From CAYMLQ01 sp964390795 (lineage in GTDB: Bacteria; Verrucomicrobiota; Kiritimatiellia; RFP12; UBA1067), in assembly GCA_964390795.1 (NCBI GenBank), contig CAYMLQ010000235.1:1-9239 (forward strand): a DNA stretch of 9,239 bases, read 5' to 3'. Below are positions 1 through 7,075 of this stretch, one piece after another (position 1 is the stretch's first letter; each line of letters begins with the position of its first letter). Made by a program: the position numbers and the translations under genes. The notes under the pieces are model-generated. The model did not search any database, was not told the DNA's origin, and saw only the letters and a program-made list of their open reading frames with translations.

Positions 1-1
1 C

Positions 2-244
2 ATGAACACGACCCTTTCCAGTCGCGGGCAAATTGTCCTGCCGGCCGAAATCCGTTCTCGGGATCACCTCTTTGCCGGACAAGAGTTCGAGATTGAGCGG
101 ATTGACTGCGGCGAGTATCGGCTCGTGCGTCGCTCCAAACGTTTAAACGAGGGTCTGGTCGATTGGCTGGTCTCATGTCCCGAGAAGGGCTTCTTTGTTC
201 CCGTGGAATCAGAAGGTACGGACACGCTATGCGGTATCTTGTAG
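2..244 (+). CDS. AbrB/MazE-like antitoxin (VapB type)
   Basis: This 80-residue protein is the likely antitoxin of the pair with the PIN toxin that follows. It would bind DNA at its own promoter as a swapped-hairpin AbrB dimer and block the toxin with its C-terminal tail. The N-terminal TTLSSRGQIVLPAEIR is the classic AbrB/MazE beta-hairpin signature, followed by GQEFEIERI and GEYRLVRR, which complete the DNA-binding fold (about residues 1-45). The tail GLVDWLVSCPEKGFFVPVES is the kind of segment that contacts VapC. The start at base 2 fits the family, whose members begin one or two residues before TTLSS. The promoter and operator lie upstream of the window and cannot be seen. The stop lies 16 nt inside the toxin gene, so the two are translationally coupled. 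The family call is firm; the partner assignment rests on context. Confidence 0.88.
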   Translation: MNTTLSSRGQIVLPAEIRSRDHLFAGQEFEIERIDCGEYRLVRRSKRLNEGLVDWLVSCPEKGFFVPVESEGTDTLCGIL

Positions 245-648
245 ACGCCAACGTGTTGAGCGAGGCCACGAAGCCGTCCCCCGACTTGCTTGTGCTCGAC
301 TGGCTGCGCAAGCACGAACACGAACTATACGTCGATCCGATCGTATTGGGCGAACTTCACTTCGGCATTCTACTGCTTCCGTCCGGCCGCCGGCGGGATC
401 GTCTGGAGAAGTGGTTCCAGGGCGGGATCAGTCGCCTCGCCTGTCTTTCCTGGGACGCCGCCACCGGTTTGCGGTGGGCGAGGCTTCTGGCCGATCTGCG
501 GGCCTCGGGACAAACCATGCCCGTCAAAGACAGCATGATCGCGGCAACGGCGCTCGCGCATGGGCTAACGGTCGCGACACGCAACACCCGTGACTTCGCC
601 AAAACCGGCGTGCGGATTGTCAATCCGTTTGAAGATGCGGGACAGTAA
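229..648 (+). CDS. vapC: PIN-domain ribonuclease toxin, VapC family
   Basis: A 139-residue PIN-domain protein, predicted to be a Mg-dependent endoribonuclease that halts translation when freed from its antitoxin. The acidic active-site set is complete: D6 in YLVDANVLSE, E42 in LGELHFGI, D101 in VKDSMIAATA and D122 in NTRDFA, with N119 close by. The length is normal for VapC (about 130-140 residues). The ATG at 229 is preferred over the upstream in-frame ATG at 163 because MRYLVDANVLSE begins exactly at the conserved first strand and AGAAGG (211-216) lies 12 nt upstream. It overlaps the antitoxin by 16 nt in a different frame. No residue needed for catalysis is missing, so the toxin looks functional. 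The RNA target cannot be told from sequence. Confidence 0.9.
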   Translation: MRYLVDANVLSEATKPSPDLLVLDWLRKHEHELYVDPIVLGELHFGILLLPSGRRRDRLEKWFQGGISRLACLSWDAATGLRWARLLADLRASGQTMPVKDSMIAATALAHGLTVATRNTRDFAKTGVRIVNPFEDAGQ

Positions 649-670
649 GGGGCTCTTAAGACCTGTCCCG
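638..670 (+). other. Hairpin spanning the vapC stop codon
   Basis: CGGGACAG (638-645) pairs perfectly with CTGTCCCG (663-670). Inside it TAAG can pair with CTTA, leaving a small bulge. The vapC stop codon TAA lies just inside the stem. No T run follows, so this is not a canonical intrinsic terminator. A third copy of the same stem strand, CGGGACGG at 727-734, could compete for the 663-670 arm. It may act in mRNA 3'-end protection or be coincidental. Confidence 0.35.
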
Positions 671-752
671 AATGGCGCTCTCACACACCGTTCGCGCTCT
701 CTGCGGTTTCGGGTAACGGCGGGATACGGGACGGGCGGACAGTTGAGACGCG

Positions 753-1085
753 GGGTAATCGGTTGGTGGCAGGGGTGTGGCAGTTCAGTGCGAATGAGGC
801 GGAAGCGGGCGCCTCCCCGCCACACGGAGTTCAACCGGAAGCGGGCACGCTGAAGACGGCTCGGCGGGGACGCCTCGCCCTACCTCCTTCGGACAGGACG
901 CGTTTTCGGTGCGTAGCGGGTAGGGCGAGCCGTCCCGGTGAGCCGCCCAGGCTAGTCTGCCAGTAAATCCAGCCTGTACCGGTCCGAAAAACACGCTGTG
1001 CTGACTCTCCGATGCAGCCGAAGCCTTCGCTTTCCGCTTCCCCTCGCGTCCACCTGCCGTACCCTCTGTCACCAACCGATTACCC
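753..1085. repeat. MITE-like element bounded by long inverted repeats
   Basis: GGGTAATCGGTTGGTG at 753-768 is repeated as its exact reverse complement at 1070-1085. The similarity continues inward, with one gap and a few changes, for about 32 nt in total (CAG, GGGT and GGCAG blocks are shared), then fades. The enclosed 333 bp have no convincing gene. The hexamer GAGACG occurs just outside both ends (745-750 and 1088-1093), two bases from each arm, which could be a weak target duplication. The right edge lies 15 nt past the stop codon of the minus-strand flavoprotein gene, so the structure could also stop or protect that transcript. The size, ends and lack of coding sequence suggest a non-autonomous mobile element, but no family is recognised. 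Confidence 0.55.
858..944. repeat. Inverted pair of REP-like GTAG hairpins (family 1)
   Basis: Two related short palindromes face each other across a 36-nt spacer. The left copy reads on the minus strand (883 down to 858): GTAG, GGC, GA, GGCG, loop TCCC, CGCC, GA, GCC. The right copy reads on the plus strand (920-944): GTAG, GGC, GA, GCCG, loop TCC, CGGT, GA, GCC. Each folds into a two-part stem interrupted by a symmetric GA/GA step, with GTAG immediately 5'. A GTAG tetranucleotide 5' of an imperfect hairpin is the hallmark of REP elements mobilised by TnpA-REP (RAYT) transposases. The paired stem changes between the copies argue that the fold is conserved. No RAYT gene lies in this window. 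Confidence 0.68.
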
Positions 1086-1100
1086 AAGAGACGGCGACCC

Positions 1101-4100
1101 TCACTTGCCGTCGAGGACGAGCCGGGCGTGTTTGGCGTAGGCGCCGCGGGGATCGTTTGCATAGGCCCGCAGAGCCTTTTCGCCGCGCCCTTCAAAGTCG
1201 CCCAGTCGGTACAGCGCGCGCGCCACGGCCAGTTCGCGCAGCGTGGCCGTGCGCTCCTTATTGCCCTCTTCATTCGAGTAGTTGAGGATTACCGGCAGGT
1301 TCGGCTGCATCACGATCGCATAGCCGCTGACGCCCTCCTTTGCAATCAGCGCGCCCAGCACCGGCGCGGCCGACCGGTCGCCGATCGACTCGAGCGCCAT
1401 CGCCACGGCCCGGAAGTGTGAGAACTCGTTCGTGACCGTCAGCGCGCTCGCCTTGTCCAGCAACACCGGCAGCGCCTTCTTCGACTTGGCGCGCCCCAGC
1501 GCGATGATGTAGCTGTCCACCCAGCTGACGCTGCGGTTGAACTGCCCCATGCCGCGGAAATTCCAGCCCTTATCCCACGCCATGCCCTTGACCTTCTCAA
1601 TCAGCAGATCTTCGCCATCCGCGTGCCCCATCATGCCCAGGACGTGGGCGTAGTTGAACCGGTTTTCCGGCACCTCCGACTTACCGAGCGCGGCTTTGAG
1701 AAGCGAGACGCTGCGACCGTAGTCGGTCAGCACGACCCCGAGACCTTCGTAGTTGTTCGTCAGCGTCGCGACCGCCTCCGCGATTTTCTTATCCGTTAGA
1801 GGGAAGGAGTCCTTCATGGTGAGAACCTCTTCCGGCAGGATCTTCATGTCGATCAGATGGCGCTGCAGCGCGGGCATGTCCACATGCCGCACCGCCACAC
1901 CCGCCTTGACCGCCATGGCCGAAGCCACGCCCGCCGCATAGCCCTGATTCTGCACGTCGGGCTGCATGCGCAGGATCGGCATGGCGTCGCGGTGGGCGCT
2001 GATGCCCAGCCCGACCAGCAGCAGCCCATCGAGCCGCTTGGGCAGCATGCAGCGATAAGGCAGGTTCACCTTCATGCCTTTATGGCCGGGATCCTCGATG
2101 AAGAACTGCTCGTGTACCGTGTGCCCGTGCGAGTCGAAATTGCTGAAGGGCTGCACCACCACGTCCGCGTAGGTGCGCTCGTTCACCACGTCCAGCGGCG
2201 TCACGTAGAACGCGCCGATCAGACGGCGGCGCTCGCGGCTGTTGATCACCTGCGCCTGATCCCAGATGCTGTCGCGCATGCTGAAGCGCGAGCGCAGGGC
2301 GAAGAAGCAGAGATCCGCCGCATCGGTGTCGTCAAGAAAACCGAAATCGGTGTTGGTGTAGCTCGCGCCCAAGGTGCGAGGCGTCTGCCCCACGCCCTGT
2401 AAGGCCACCTCCGCCGAGGTGATGAATTCCGTCTCTTCGCCCGCCAGCGCCGCCAGCTCGGCGTTGCCGGTCGCGTCGATCGCCGTCTTGCAGCGGATCA
2501 CCCCGCGCTCGCCGTACGGCGTAAGCACGACCACGCCCGTGATGCGGTTGTTCTCGACGATCACGCCGTTGACCATCGTGCCGTACCAGATCTCAGCTCC
2601 GGACTGGCGGTTCATTTTGCGGTACCACTCGGATTTGCACTGCGAGAACACCGGGCCGGTCGCCTTGACACCGGCGTCGATCTCGCTGGTGAAGCCGACA
2701 CGGTTGCCCCAATAGTAGAGTCCGATCAGCCCGTCGGTCTGCACGCCGCCCATCTGGCAGATGTATTCGCAGACGATGGTCTTGGCTCCCTGGCGCGCGG
2801 CGGCGATGCCGGCCGGCCCGCCGCCCGTGCCCGCGCCCGCCACCACCACGTCGCACTCGGCCAGCACCGGCAGCTCGCGGGCCTCCGCGCGCACCGTGCC
2901 CGAAGTGTTGGAGAGATAGCCCGGCAAACCCAGCGCGTGCTCGCCCACGGCCACGCCCGCACGCGGGGCCTGCAGGTTGCCGCGCACGCGGACTTCCGTC
3001 ACCGCCGGACGCGCCGCGGCGAGCGCCGCCGCCGCCGCGCCGACCCGCTCGCCCACCCCCATTAAGTTACCCGGCTTCAAGAGCTGTTCAGCCGCCTGCC
3101 GCGACACGTCCGCCATCGCGCTCAGCACGAACAGATACTCGGTTCCCGCGGGCTGCAGGGCTTTCACGTCCAACGCGTCCACGCCCTGCCACGGCGCCTG
3201 CGAGGAAGCCTTCGCGAGGAGGCGGTCCGGCGGCACCAGCGAGAGCGTATCCGCCGATTCCAACTGCGTCGGCACAAAAGTCAGGTCGCGAGCCTTCTGC
3301 TCCGCCTCGGCGAACGAGCGCATCGAACCGTCCTTCATCGGCAGATCGATCTCGCAAACATACATGCGCCCAGGAATCATCTCCGGCATGCCCTTGGGAG
3401 GCTTGATGCCCGTGACGCGGGCGTTGTGCAGGCCGAACAGCTCCTTGACCCGCACACCCTCCGCGTGCGGCGCCTCGCCCGCGACCACCACGCGCTTGAA
3501 CGTGTAGGTTCCGGCCGGGAACGGCGTGGCCTCGGCGCCCGCCTCGCGCGCCAGCAGGCCGCGCTCGGTCGCATCGATCACCACCTTGGCCTTGATGGCC
3601 TGCCGTCCGCTGCGGTTGGCGATCACCACACCGGAGACCGCCCCGGACGCATCGACCAGCGCCTCGGTGGCGAGCGCACCTGTCAGGAACGGAATCTTGG
3701 CGTTCAGCAGGGCCTCGTCCAACGTCTTCTTCACCCTGAGCGGCGTCGTCTGCCCTGACGCCTTTGCGACGGCCTTCACGTTCGCCGGATAGACGTAGAC
3801 TTCGGCCAGAAGCTGCCGCTCCACCCCCTCGGCCTTCTTCGCTGTCAGCCGCAAATAGCGCACCTTGGCCACAACCGGCACCGACAGCTTCGCGCACTCG
3901 TGGCTCTCGCCCATCACGCGCTCGCGCGTCGCGCCAAACGCCTTCCACTCCTCCTTGTCCGCGCTGCCCTGCACCGCTAGTTCGCCGGTGATGAATCCGT
4001 CCTTGCCGTCCCGGTGGAACACGCTCACGACGATCTGGCTGACGTCGGTAGCAGTCCCCAAATCCAGTGTGTACTCGACGTCCCCGTTGTACTGCACGCT

Positions 4101-4511
4101 TTCGCTGGTCGCGTCCTGCCATTTGCCATCGGTCAGCATCGCGTTGTCACGATCCGCGTGCTTCTTATCGGCCGACTTGTCCGCCGAATAGGTGAACGGC
4201 AGGGAGGCCGGCCGCTCATCGACAACCGAGAACATCCGCTTCTGCAGGTCGCAGCGCGTGTCCTCATCGGTATCCAGATGCAAGCGCAGCTTGCCAGCCA
4301 TGTCCTCGCCTAGGTAGGGACGGGGTGCGACCAGAAACACCTTGGCGCCAGCTTCGGCGGCCTTGCACGCGGCAGCGACCGCACCCGACGAACCGCCCAC
4401 CACCACGACATCGACGTCCTGAACGAGCGGCAAGGTCTTCTCCGTTTCGACCAAACCCGCCGCCATCGCACCGTGACACGCCAACACCCCCAGCCATACC
4501 CATCGCTTCAT
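1101..4511 (-). CDS. Exported FAD-dependent oxidoreductase with two FAD modules, discoidin-like insert and HEAT-like tail
   Basis: A 1136-residue flavoprotein of the FAD_oxidored type; its substrate is unknown. Residues 1-18 form a signal peptide (MKR, hydrophobic core, AMA cleavage site; a weak lipobox around C12 is an alternative). FAD module 1: dinucleotide motif VVVVGGSSGAVAAACKAAEAG at 35-55 and VIDATERG at 311-318. Inserted in it at about 118-242 is an F5/8C (discoidin)-like beta domain, with GSADKEEWKAFG and VRYLRLTAK. FAD module 2: VVVAGAGTGGGPAGIAAARQG at 555-575, IDATGNAELAALAG at 678-691, and the C-terminal FAD-contact segment LLVGLGISAHRDAMPILRMQ at 831-850. Residues from about 900 to the end are helical and HEAT-like. 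Its ATG overlaps the stop of the upstream glycosyltransferase (ATGA), with AAGGGGA 7 nt before it. The double module is unusual. Module 1 lacks the ligand-contact end seen in module 2 and may be structural. The secreted site is inferred. Confidence 0.85.
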   Translation of the reverse strand: MKRWVWLGVLACHGAMAAGLVETEKTLPLVQDVDVVVVGGSSGAVAAACKAAEAGAKVFLVAPRPYLGEDMAGKLRLHLDTDEDTRCDLQKRMFSVVDERPASLPFTYSADKSADKKHADRDNAMLTDGKWQDATSESVQYNGDVEYTLDLGTATDVSQIVVSVFHRDGKDGFITGELAVQGSADKEEWKAFGATRERVMGESHECAKLSVPVVAKVRYLRLTAKKAEGVERQLLAEVYVYPANVKAVAKASGQTTPLRVKKTLDEALLNAKIPFLTGALATEALVDASGAVSGVVIANRSGRQAIKAKVVIDATERGLLAREAGAEATPFPAGTYTFKRVVVAGEAPHAEGVRVKELFGLHNARVTGIKPPKGMPEMIPGRMYVCEIDLPMKDGSMRSFAEAEQKARDLTFVPTQLESADTLSLVPPDRLLAKASSQAPWQGVDALDVKALQPAGTEYLFVLSAMADVSRQAAEQLLKPGNLMGVGERVGAAAAALAAARPAVTEVRVRGNLQAPRAGVAVGEHALGLPGYLSNTSGTVRAEARELPVLAECDVVVAGAGTGGGPAGIAAARQGAKTIVCEYICQMGGVQTDGLIGLYYWGNRVGFTSEIDAGVKATGPVFSQCKSEWYRKMNRQSGAEIWYGTMVNGVIVENNRITGVVVLTPYGERGVIRCKTAIDATGNAELAALAGEETEFITSAEVALQGVGQTPRTLGASYTNTDFGFLDDTDAADLCFFALRSRFSMRDSIWDQAQVINSRERRRLIGAFYVTPLDVVNERTYADVVVQPFSNFDSHGHTVHEQFFIEDPGHKGMKVNLPYRCMLPKRLDGLLLVGLGISAHRDAMPILRMQPDVQNQGYAAGVASAMAVKAGVAVRHVDMPALQRHLIDMKILPEEVLTMKDSFPLTDKKIAEAVATLTNNYEGLGVVLTDYGRSVSLLKAALGKSEVPENRFNYAHVLGMMGHADGEDLLIEKVKGMAWDKGWNFRGMGQFNRSVSWVDSYIIALGRAKSKKALPVLLDKASALTVTNEFSHFRAVAMALESIGDRSAAPVLGALIAKEGVSGYAIVMQPNLPVILNYSNEEGNKERTATLRELAVARALYRLGDFEGRGEKALRAYANDPRGAYAKHARLVLDGK

Positions 4512-5278
4512 GTCGCTTTCCCCTTGTTATTATCCCCCAGTCGCCGTTTCCCGAAAAACGTTCGCCGAAAGGCCAACAGGAACACGTCCCACATCATCCG
4601 GAATCCGCTGGAAAAGAGCCTGACCGTCGAATGGTCGCTGTAGTTCCAGTTCACCGGAACCTCCGCCACCTGATAGAGCATATCGCGGGCGAGCGAGATC
4701 ACCTCCACGTCGAAGGCGAACCGGTCGGTCTGCAGCAGTTCGAAAATCTTCTTGGCCGCCTCCGCGCGGAACAGCTTGAACCCGCACTGCGTGTCGCGGA
4801 TGCCGTGCACGCCCGCCGCCCGCACCAGCAGATTGAAAATACGGCTCAGCACCCGGCGGTGAAAGGGCGGCGGCTTGCCGATGTGCGCGCCGCGAACCGC
4901 ACGCGAGCCGCACGCGATATCCGCTCCCTCGTCCAGCGCCTTCTTCAGCTTGAGCCAGTCGCCCAGCGGGGTCGAAAGATCCGCGTCGGACATCAGGATC
5001 AGATCGCCGCCCGCCTCCAGCACGCCCGCCTTGACCGCGTAGCCTTTGCCGCGGTTGACCTTGTAGCTCACGAGGCGCATCGGCAAATCACTCCGCTTGG
5101 CCAGGTGTTCGCGGATGATCTCTGCCGTGTTATCGGCGGAACCGTCATCGACAAAAATCGCCTCCGCAGCCAGATCCGGCGTGCTCGCGATAAACGCCGT
5201 CACTTTCTGAAGCGATTCTACCAGTCGGGTATGCTCCTTGTAAACCGGTATGACGACCGACAGCTTGACGCCCCTCAC
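4508..5278 (-). CDS. Family 2 glycosyltransferase, dolichyl/polyprenyl-phosphate glucosyltransferase-like (ALG5/DPG synthase type)
   Basis: A 256-residue GT-A enzyme, expected to transfer a sugar from a nucleotide donor to a polyprenyl phosphate at the cytoplasmic membrane face. Conserved features: KLSVVIPVYKE at the N-terminus, VDDGS (43-47), NRGKG (75-79), metal-binding DAD within SDADLSTP (97-104), GSRAV (124-128), DTQCGFKLF (162-170) and FAFDVEV (187-193). The last three, with DADLSTP, point to the ALG5-like rather than the DPM1-like branch. No membrane helix is present; the basic, aromatic C-terminus may sit on the membrane. The GTG start at 5278 is preferred because GGGGAG lies 6 nt upstream (5290-5285). 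An ATG at 5299 and a TTG at 5317 are in frame but have no comparable site. The stop overlaps the flavoprotein start by 4 nt, so the genes are coupled. The exact sugar cannot be told. Confidence 0.88.
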   Translation of the reverse strand: MRGVKLSVVIPVYKEHTRLVESLQKVTAFIASTPDLAAEAIFVDDGSADNTAEIIREHLAKRSDLPMRLVSYKVNRGKGYAVKAGVLEAGGDLILMSDADLSTPLGDWLKLKKALDEGADIACGSRAVRGAHIGKPPPFHRRVLSRIFNLLVRAAGVHGIRDTQCGFKLFRAEAAKKIFELLQTDRFAFDVEVISLARDMLYQVAEVPVNWNYSDHSTVRLFSSGFRMMWDVFLLAFRRTFFGKRRLGDNNKGKAT

Positions 5279-5307
5279 TGTGTTCTCCCCAGCATTCATT
5301 TGCACCC

Positions 5308-5336
5308 AGTATATCAATTCCCAGCTTCAGGATGAA
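5308..5336 (-). promoter_or_regulatory. Putative promoter of the glycosyltransferase-flavoprotein operon
   Basis: On the minus strand TATACT (5313-5308) is a good -10 hexamer. TTCATC (5336-5331), 17 nt upstream, is a weak -35 (three matches to TTGACA). Transcription would start near 5301, giving a leader of about 22 nt that carries the GGGGAG ribosome site. This supports the GTG start at 5278. Read by eye only. Confidence 0.4.
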
Positions 5337-5357
5337 CCGGAAATCTCCACACATTTT

Positions 5358-5389
5358 TTGTAACGCGCCTTCCGCAACTCGTGTATAGT
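5358..5389 (+). promoter_or_regulatory. Putative promoter of the ABC-trmL operon, possibly leaderless
   Basis: TATAGT (5384-5389) lies 6 nt before the ATG at 5396. A possible -35, TTGTAA (5358-5363), is 20 nt upstream of it, longer than ideal. A start 7 nt after this -10 would fall on the A of the ATG, and no Shine-Dalgarno sequence precedes that codon. A leaderless mRNA is therefore plausible. The 117-bp region between the two divergent operons would hold both promoters back to back. Confidence 0.3.
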
Positions 5390-5395
5390 GACAGC

Positions 5396-6172
5396 ATGAA
5401 GTTTGCACTGCTTATCCCTTTTATCCTCTTGCTCGGGCTGGTCATCGGCGGCTGGGCACCCAAAGAGGAGTTGCGCGCCGCCAAAAAGGAGGCCGCCGAC
5501 CTAGCCGCCAAGCTTGCGGACCGCAACAAGGATCTGCGCATGGACTCCTTTGCGAGTTTTGTCAAGATCCCCGAGCGCGCCAAGAACCCTACCTCCAAGG
5601 CTGCAGCCAAAGCTGCCGCGGTCACGCGCGTGCGGATCCCTTCAACAAACGCCACGCCGACCGCCGTAACCGCTGCACCGTCCGTAACAACGGCAGCCGA
5701 GGTGCCGCCCGCGCAAAACCCGCAAACCGAAGAGCCGCTCAAGCCTGAGGATATGCGCGCCCGCATCGACGAGGCCAAGGAGCTGTGGAAGACGCGCGTG
5801 GAGGTCGCACGCGCCCAATGGCTCGACCGGCTCAAGCTCTCCCCCGAAGAGACCGCTCTGTTCGACGACGCCATCAACACGATGAACGACAATCTGTACG
5901 GCGCGATACAGCGCTTCGCAGACGGTCTCGCGGCGGGCGAGACGCTCACGCCCGAAACCGGCGTGCGCGCCTTCAGCGAGATGACCGCCTCGCTCGTTCA
6001 GACCTATGACAATTTGAGCGCCTTCGTGCCGGAAGCGCAGCGTGGCGAGGCCGCACAGATCGAACTCACGGATTTCATCGATCCCGCCGTGGCCGAGCCG
6101 CTGATCGCCGTGCAAGACCAACTTGAAAAGCTGCCTCCCGAGCGCCGTCCGATGATGAGGTTCCGCCGATGA
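5396..6172 (+). CDS. Membrane-anchored helical protein of unknown function, coupled to an ABC transporter
   Basis: I do not recognise this 258-residue protein. Residues 3-20 (FALLIPFILLLGLVIGGW) form one membrane helix, so the rest is probably outside the cytoplasm. Residues 23-46 (KEELRAAKKEAADLAAKLAD) look like a short coiled coil. About 65-115 is a linker rich in Ala, Thr, Pro and Val. Residues 118-250 are predicted helical and charged, including RLKLSPEETALFDDAINTM (145-163), which faintly recalls the helical LTPEQ-type folds of Spy/CpxP-like proteins, but the resemblance is too weak to name it. The ATG at 5396 begins directly before the hydrophobic helix. The stop overlaps the ABC permease start in ATGA, so the two are probably made in fixed ratio. 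A role as accessory or periplasmic adaptor of that transporter is inferred from context alone. Confidence 0.75.
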   Translation: MKFALLIPFILLLGLVIGGWAPKEELRAAKKEAADLAAKLADRNKDLRMDSFASFVKIPERAKNPTSKAAAKAAAVTRVRIPSTNATPTAVTAAPSVTTAAEVPPAQNPQTEEPLKPEDMRARIDEAKELWKTRVEVARAQWLDRLKLSPEETALFDDAINTMNDNLYGAIQRFADGLAAGETLTPETGVRAFSEMTASLVQTYDNLSAFVPEAQRGEAAQIELTDFIDPAVAEPLIAVQDQLEKLPPERRPMMRFRR

Positions 6173-7074
6173 ACGGACTGCGGCAGATGTGGCGCGTCGC
6201 CTGTTACGAATGGTTCGACGCCCTGCGCAGCCGACGCGCGCTGGTCGTGCTCCTGCTCTACATGACCGCGGCTGTCTGCAACATGTATTGGTCGATCAAC
6301 CTGCTGCACAAGCTGGAGACCAACCTCGTTTCGCTTTTGAAGTTGCCCGAGTCCGACCATGCCGGCGTGGTCTCAACCGCGCTCTGGAAATCCGATAAAT
6401 TCCAGGAGCTGATGAAGGCCATGGCCAGTAATGACGCGGTCTTGCAGGACATCACCGGCAAGCACCCCGTCGAACTGATCTACGCCTGGTTCGCCTTCTT
6501 CTACACGCCGCTGCTCGTGGTACTGGTAGCCGGCAGCCGCATCGCGGAGGATCTCGGCTCCGGCGCCGTCCGCTACGTCATCTTCCGAACGTCGCGTGCG
6601 ACCTGGTCGCTGGGCAAATTCGTCGGCCAGGCGCTGATGATCGGCTTCGCGCTCGTCTTGAGCGGGATCGGTGCGTATGCGGTGGCCAAGTTCCGGCTGG
6701 CAGGCTCGGGAACGCCGGACCTCTTCCTCAACATGGTACAGTGGTCGGTTCGTGCGTGGGTTTTCTCCATCCCCTACCTGGGACTGGCCATGGGACTCTC
6801 GCACCTGACCAAATCGGCCAGCAAGGCCACGGTCATGGGCATCTTCGCCATTGCCGTCTGTTTCCTCATCACGGTTCTGATCCGTTTCTTCAGCGGCGAC
6901 ACCGGCTGGCACGCCTACGTGCCGTACCTCGCCGTGCTGGTTCCAGAGGAACATAAAATGTACCTGTGGCGCAGCAGCCTGGCCCCGCTGGTGACCGGCT
7001 CCGCCTACCTCCTCACGCTCGGGTTCTGCTACCTGCTGACCGGCTACGCGATCTTCCGCAAGAGGGACGTCTGA
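6169..7074 (+). CDS. ABC-2 type transporter permease
   Basis: A 301-residue integral membrane subunit with about six hydrophobic helices (near 24-44, 103-122, 152-172, 190-210, 219-240 and 275-295). A long loop, about 45-100, lies between helices 1 and 2, as in ABC-2 permeases. The segment after helix 2, SRIAEDLGSGAVRYVIFRTS (123-142), matches the conserved coupling region of this family, where an acidic residue is followed by G-S/T and a turn ending in R-S/T-R. The next segment contains LGKFVGQA (148-155), also typical. The start is fixed by the ATGA overlap with the preceding gene and by TGAGG 8 nt upstream. The gene ends 1 nt before the ATPase. Together they form an exporter; the substrate is unknown. 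Such pairs serve in drug, polysaccharide or membrane-protein export. Confidence 0.88.
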   Translation: MNGLRQMWRVACYEWFDALRSRRALVVLLLYMTAAVCNMYWSINLLHKLETNLVSLLKLPESDHAGVVSTALWKSDKFQELMKAMASNDAVLQDITGKHPVELIYAWFAFFYTPLLVVLVAGSRIAEDLGSGAVRYVIFRTSRATWSLGKFVGQALMIGFALVLSGIGAYAVAKFRLAGSGTPDLFLNMVQWSVRAWVFSIPYLGLAMGLSHLTKSASKATVMGIFAIAVCFLITVLIRFFSGDTGWHAYVPYLAVLVPEEHKMYLWRSSLAPLVTGSAYLLTLGFCYLLTGYAIFRKRDV

Positions 7075-7075
7075 C

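Noticed and set aside
853..950. CRISPR array
   Set aside because: There are only two repeat copies, they are inverted rather than direct, and there are no further units or cas genes.
1053..1085. Intrinsic terminator for the flavoprotein gene
   Set aside because: The right arm of the inverted repeat pairs only with a partner about 300 nt away and there is no T run. It does not form a local terminator hairpin.
785..1273. Minus-strand frame of 162 codons across the repeat region
   Set aside because: It crosses the palindromic element and the end of the flavoprotein gene in another frame, with no recognisable domain or ribosome site.
3088..4122. A 344-codon minus-strand frame inside the flavoprotein gene
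   Set aside because: It is the same strand shifted by one frame, dominated by Gly and Arg, with no motif. The flavoprotein frame has clear FAD and discoidin-like motifs.
4325..5335. A long plus-strand open frame (336 codons) opposite the glycosyltransferase and the flavoprotein N-terminus
   Set aside because: Its composition is Arg/His/Pro-rich with no domain, and it is antisense to two well-supported genes. It is a GC-rich shadow frame.
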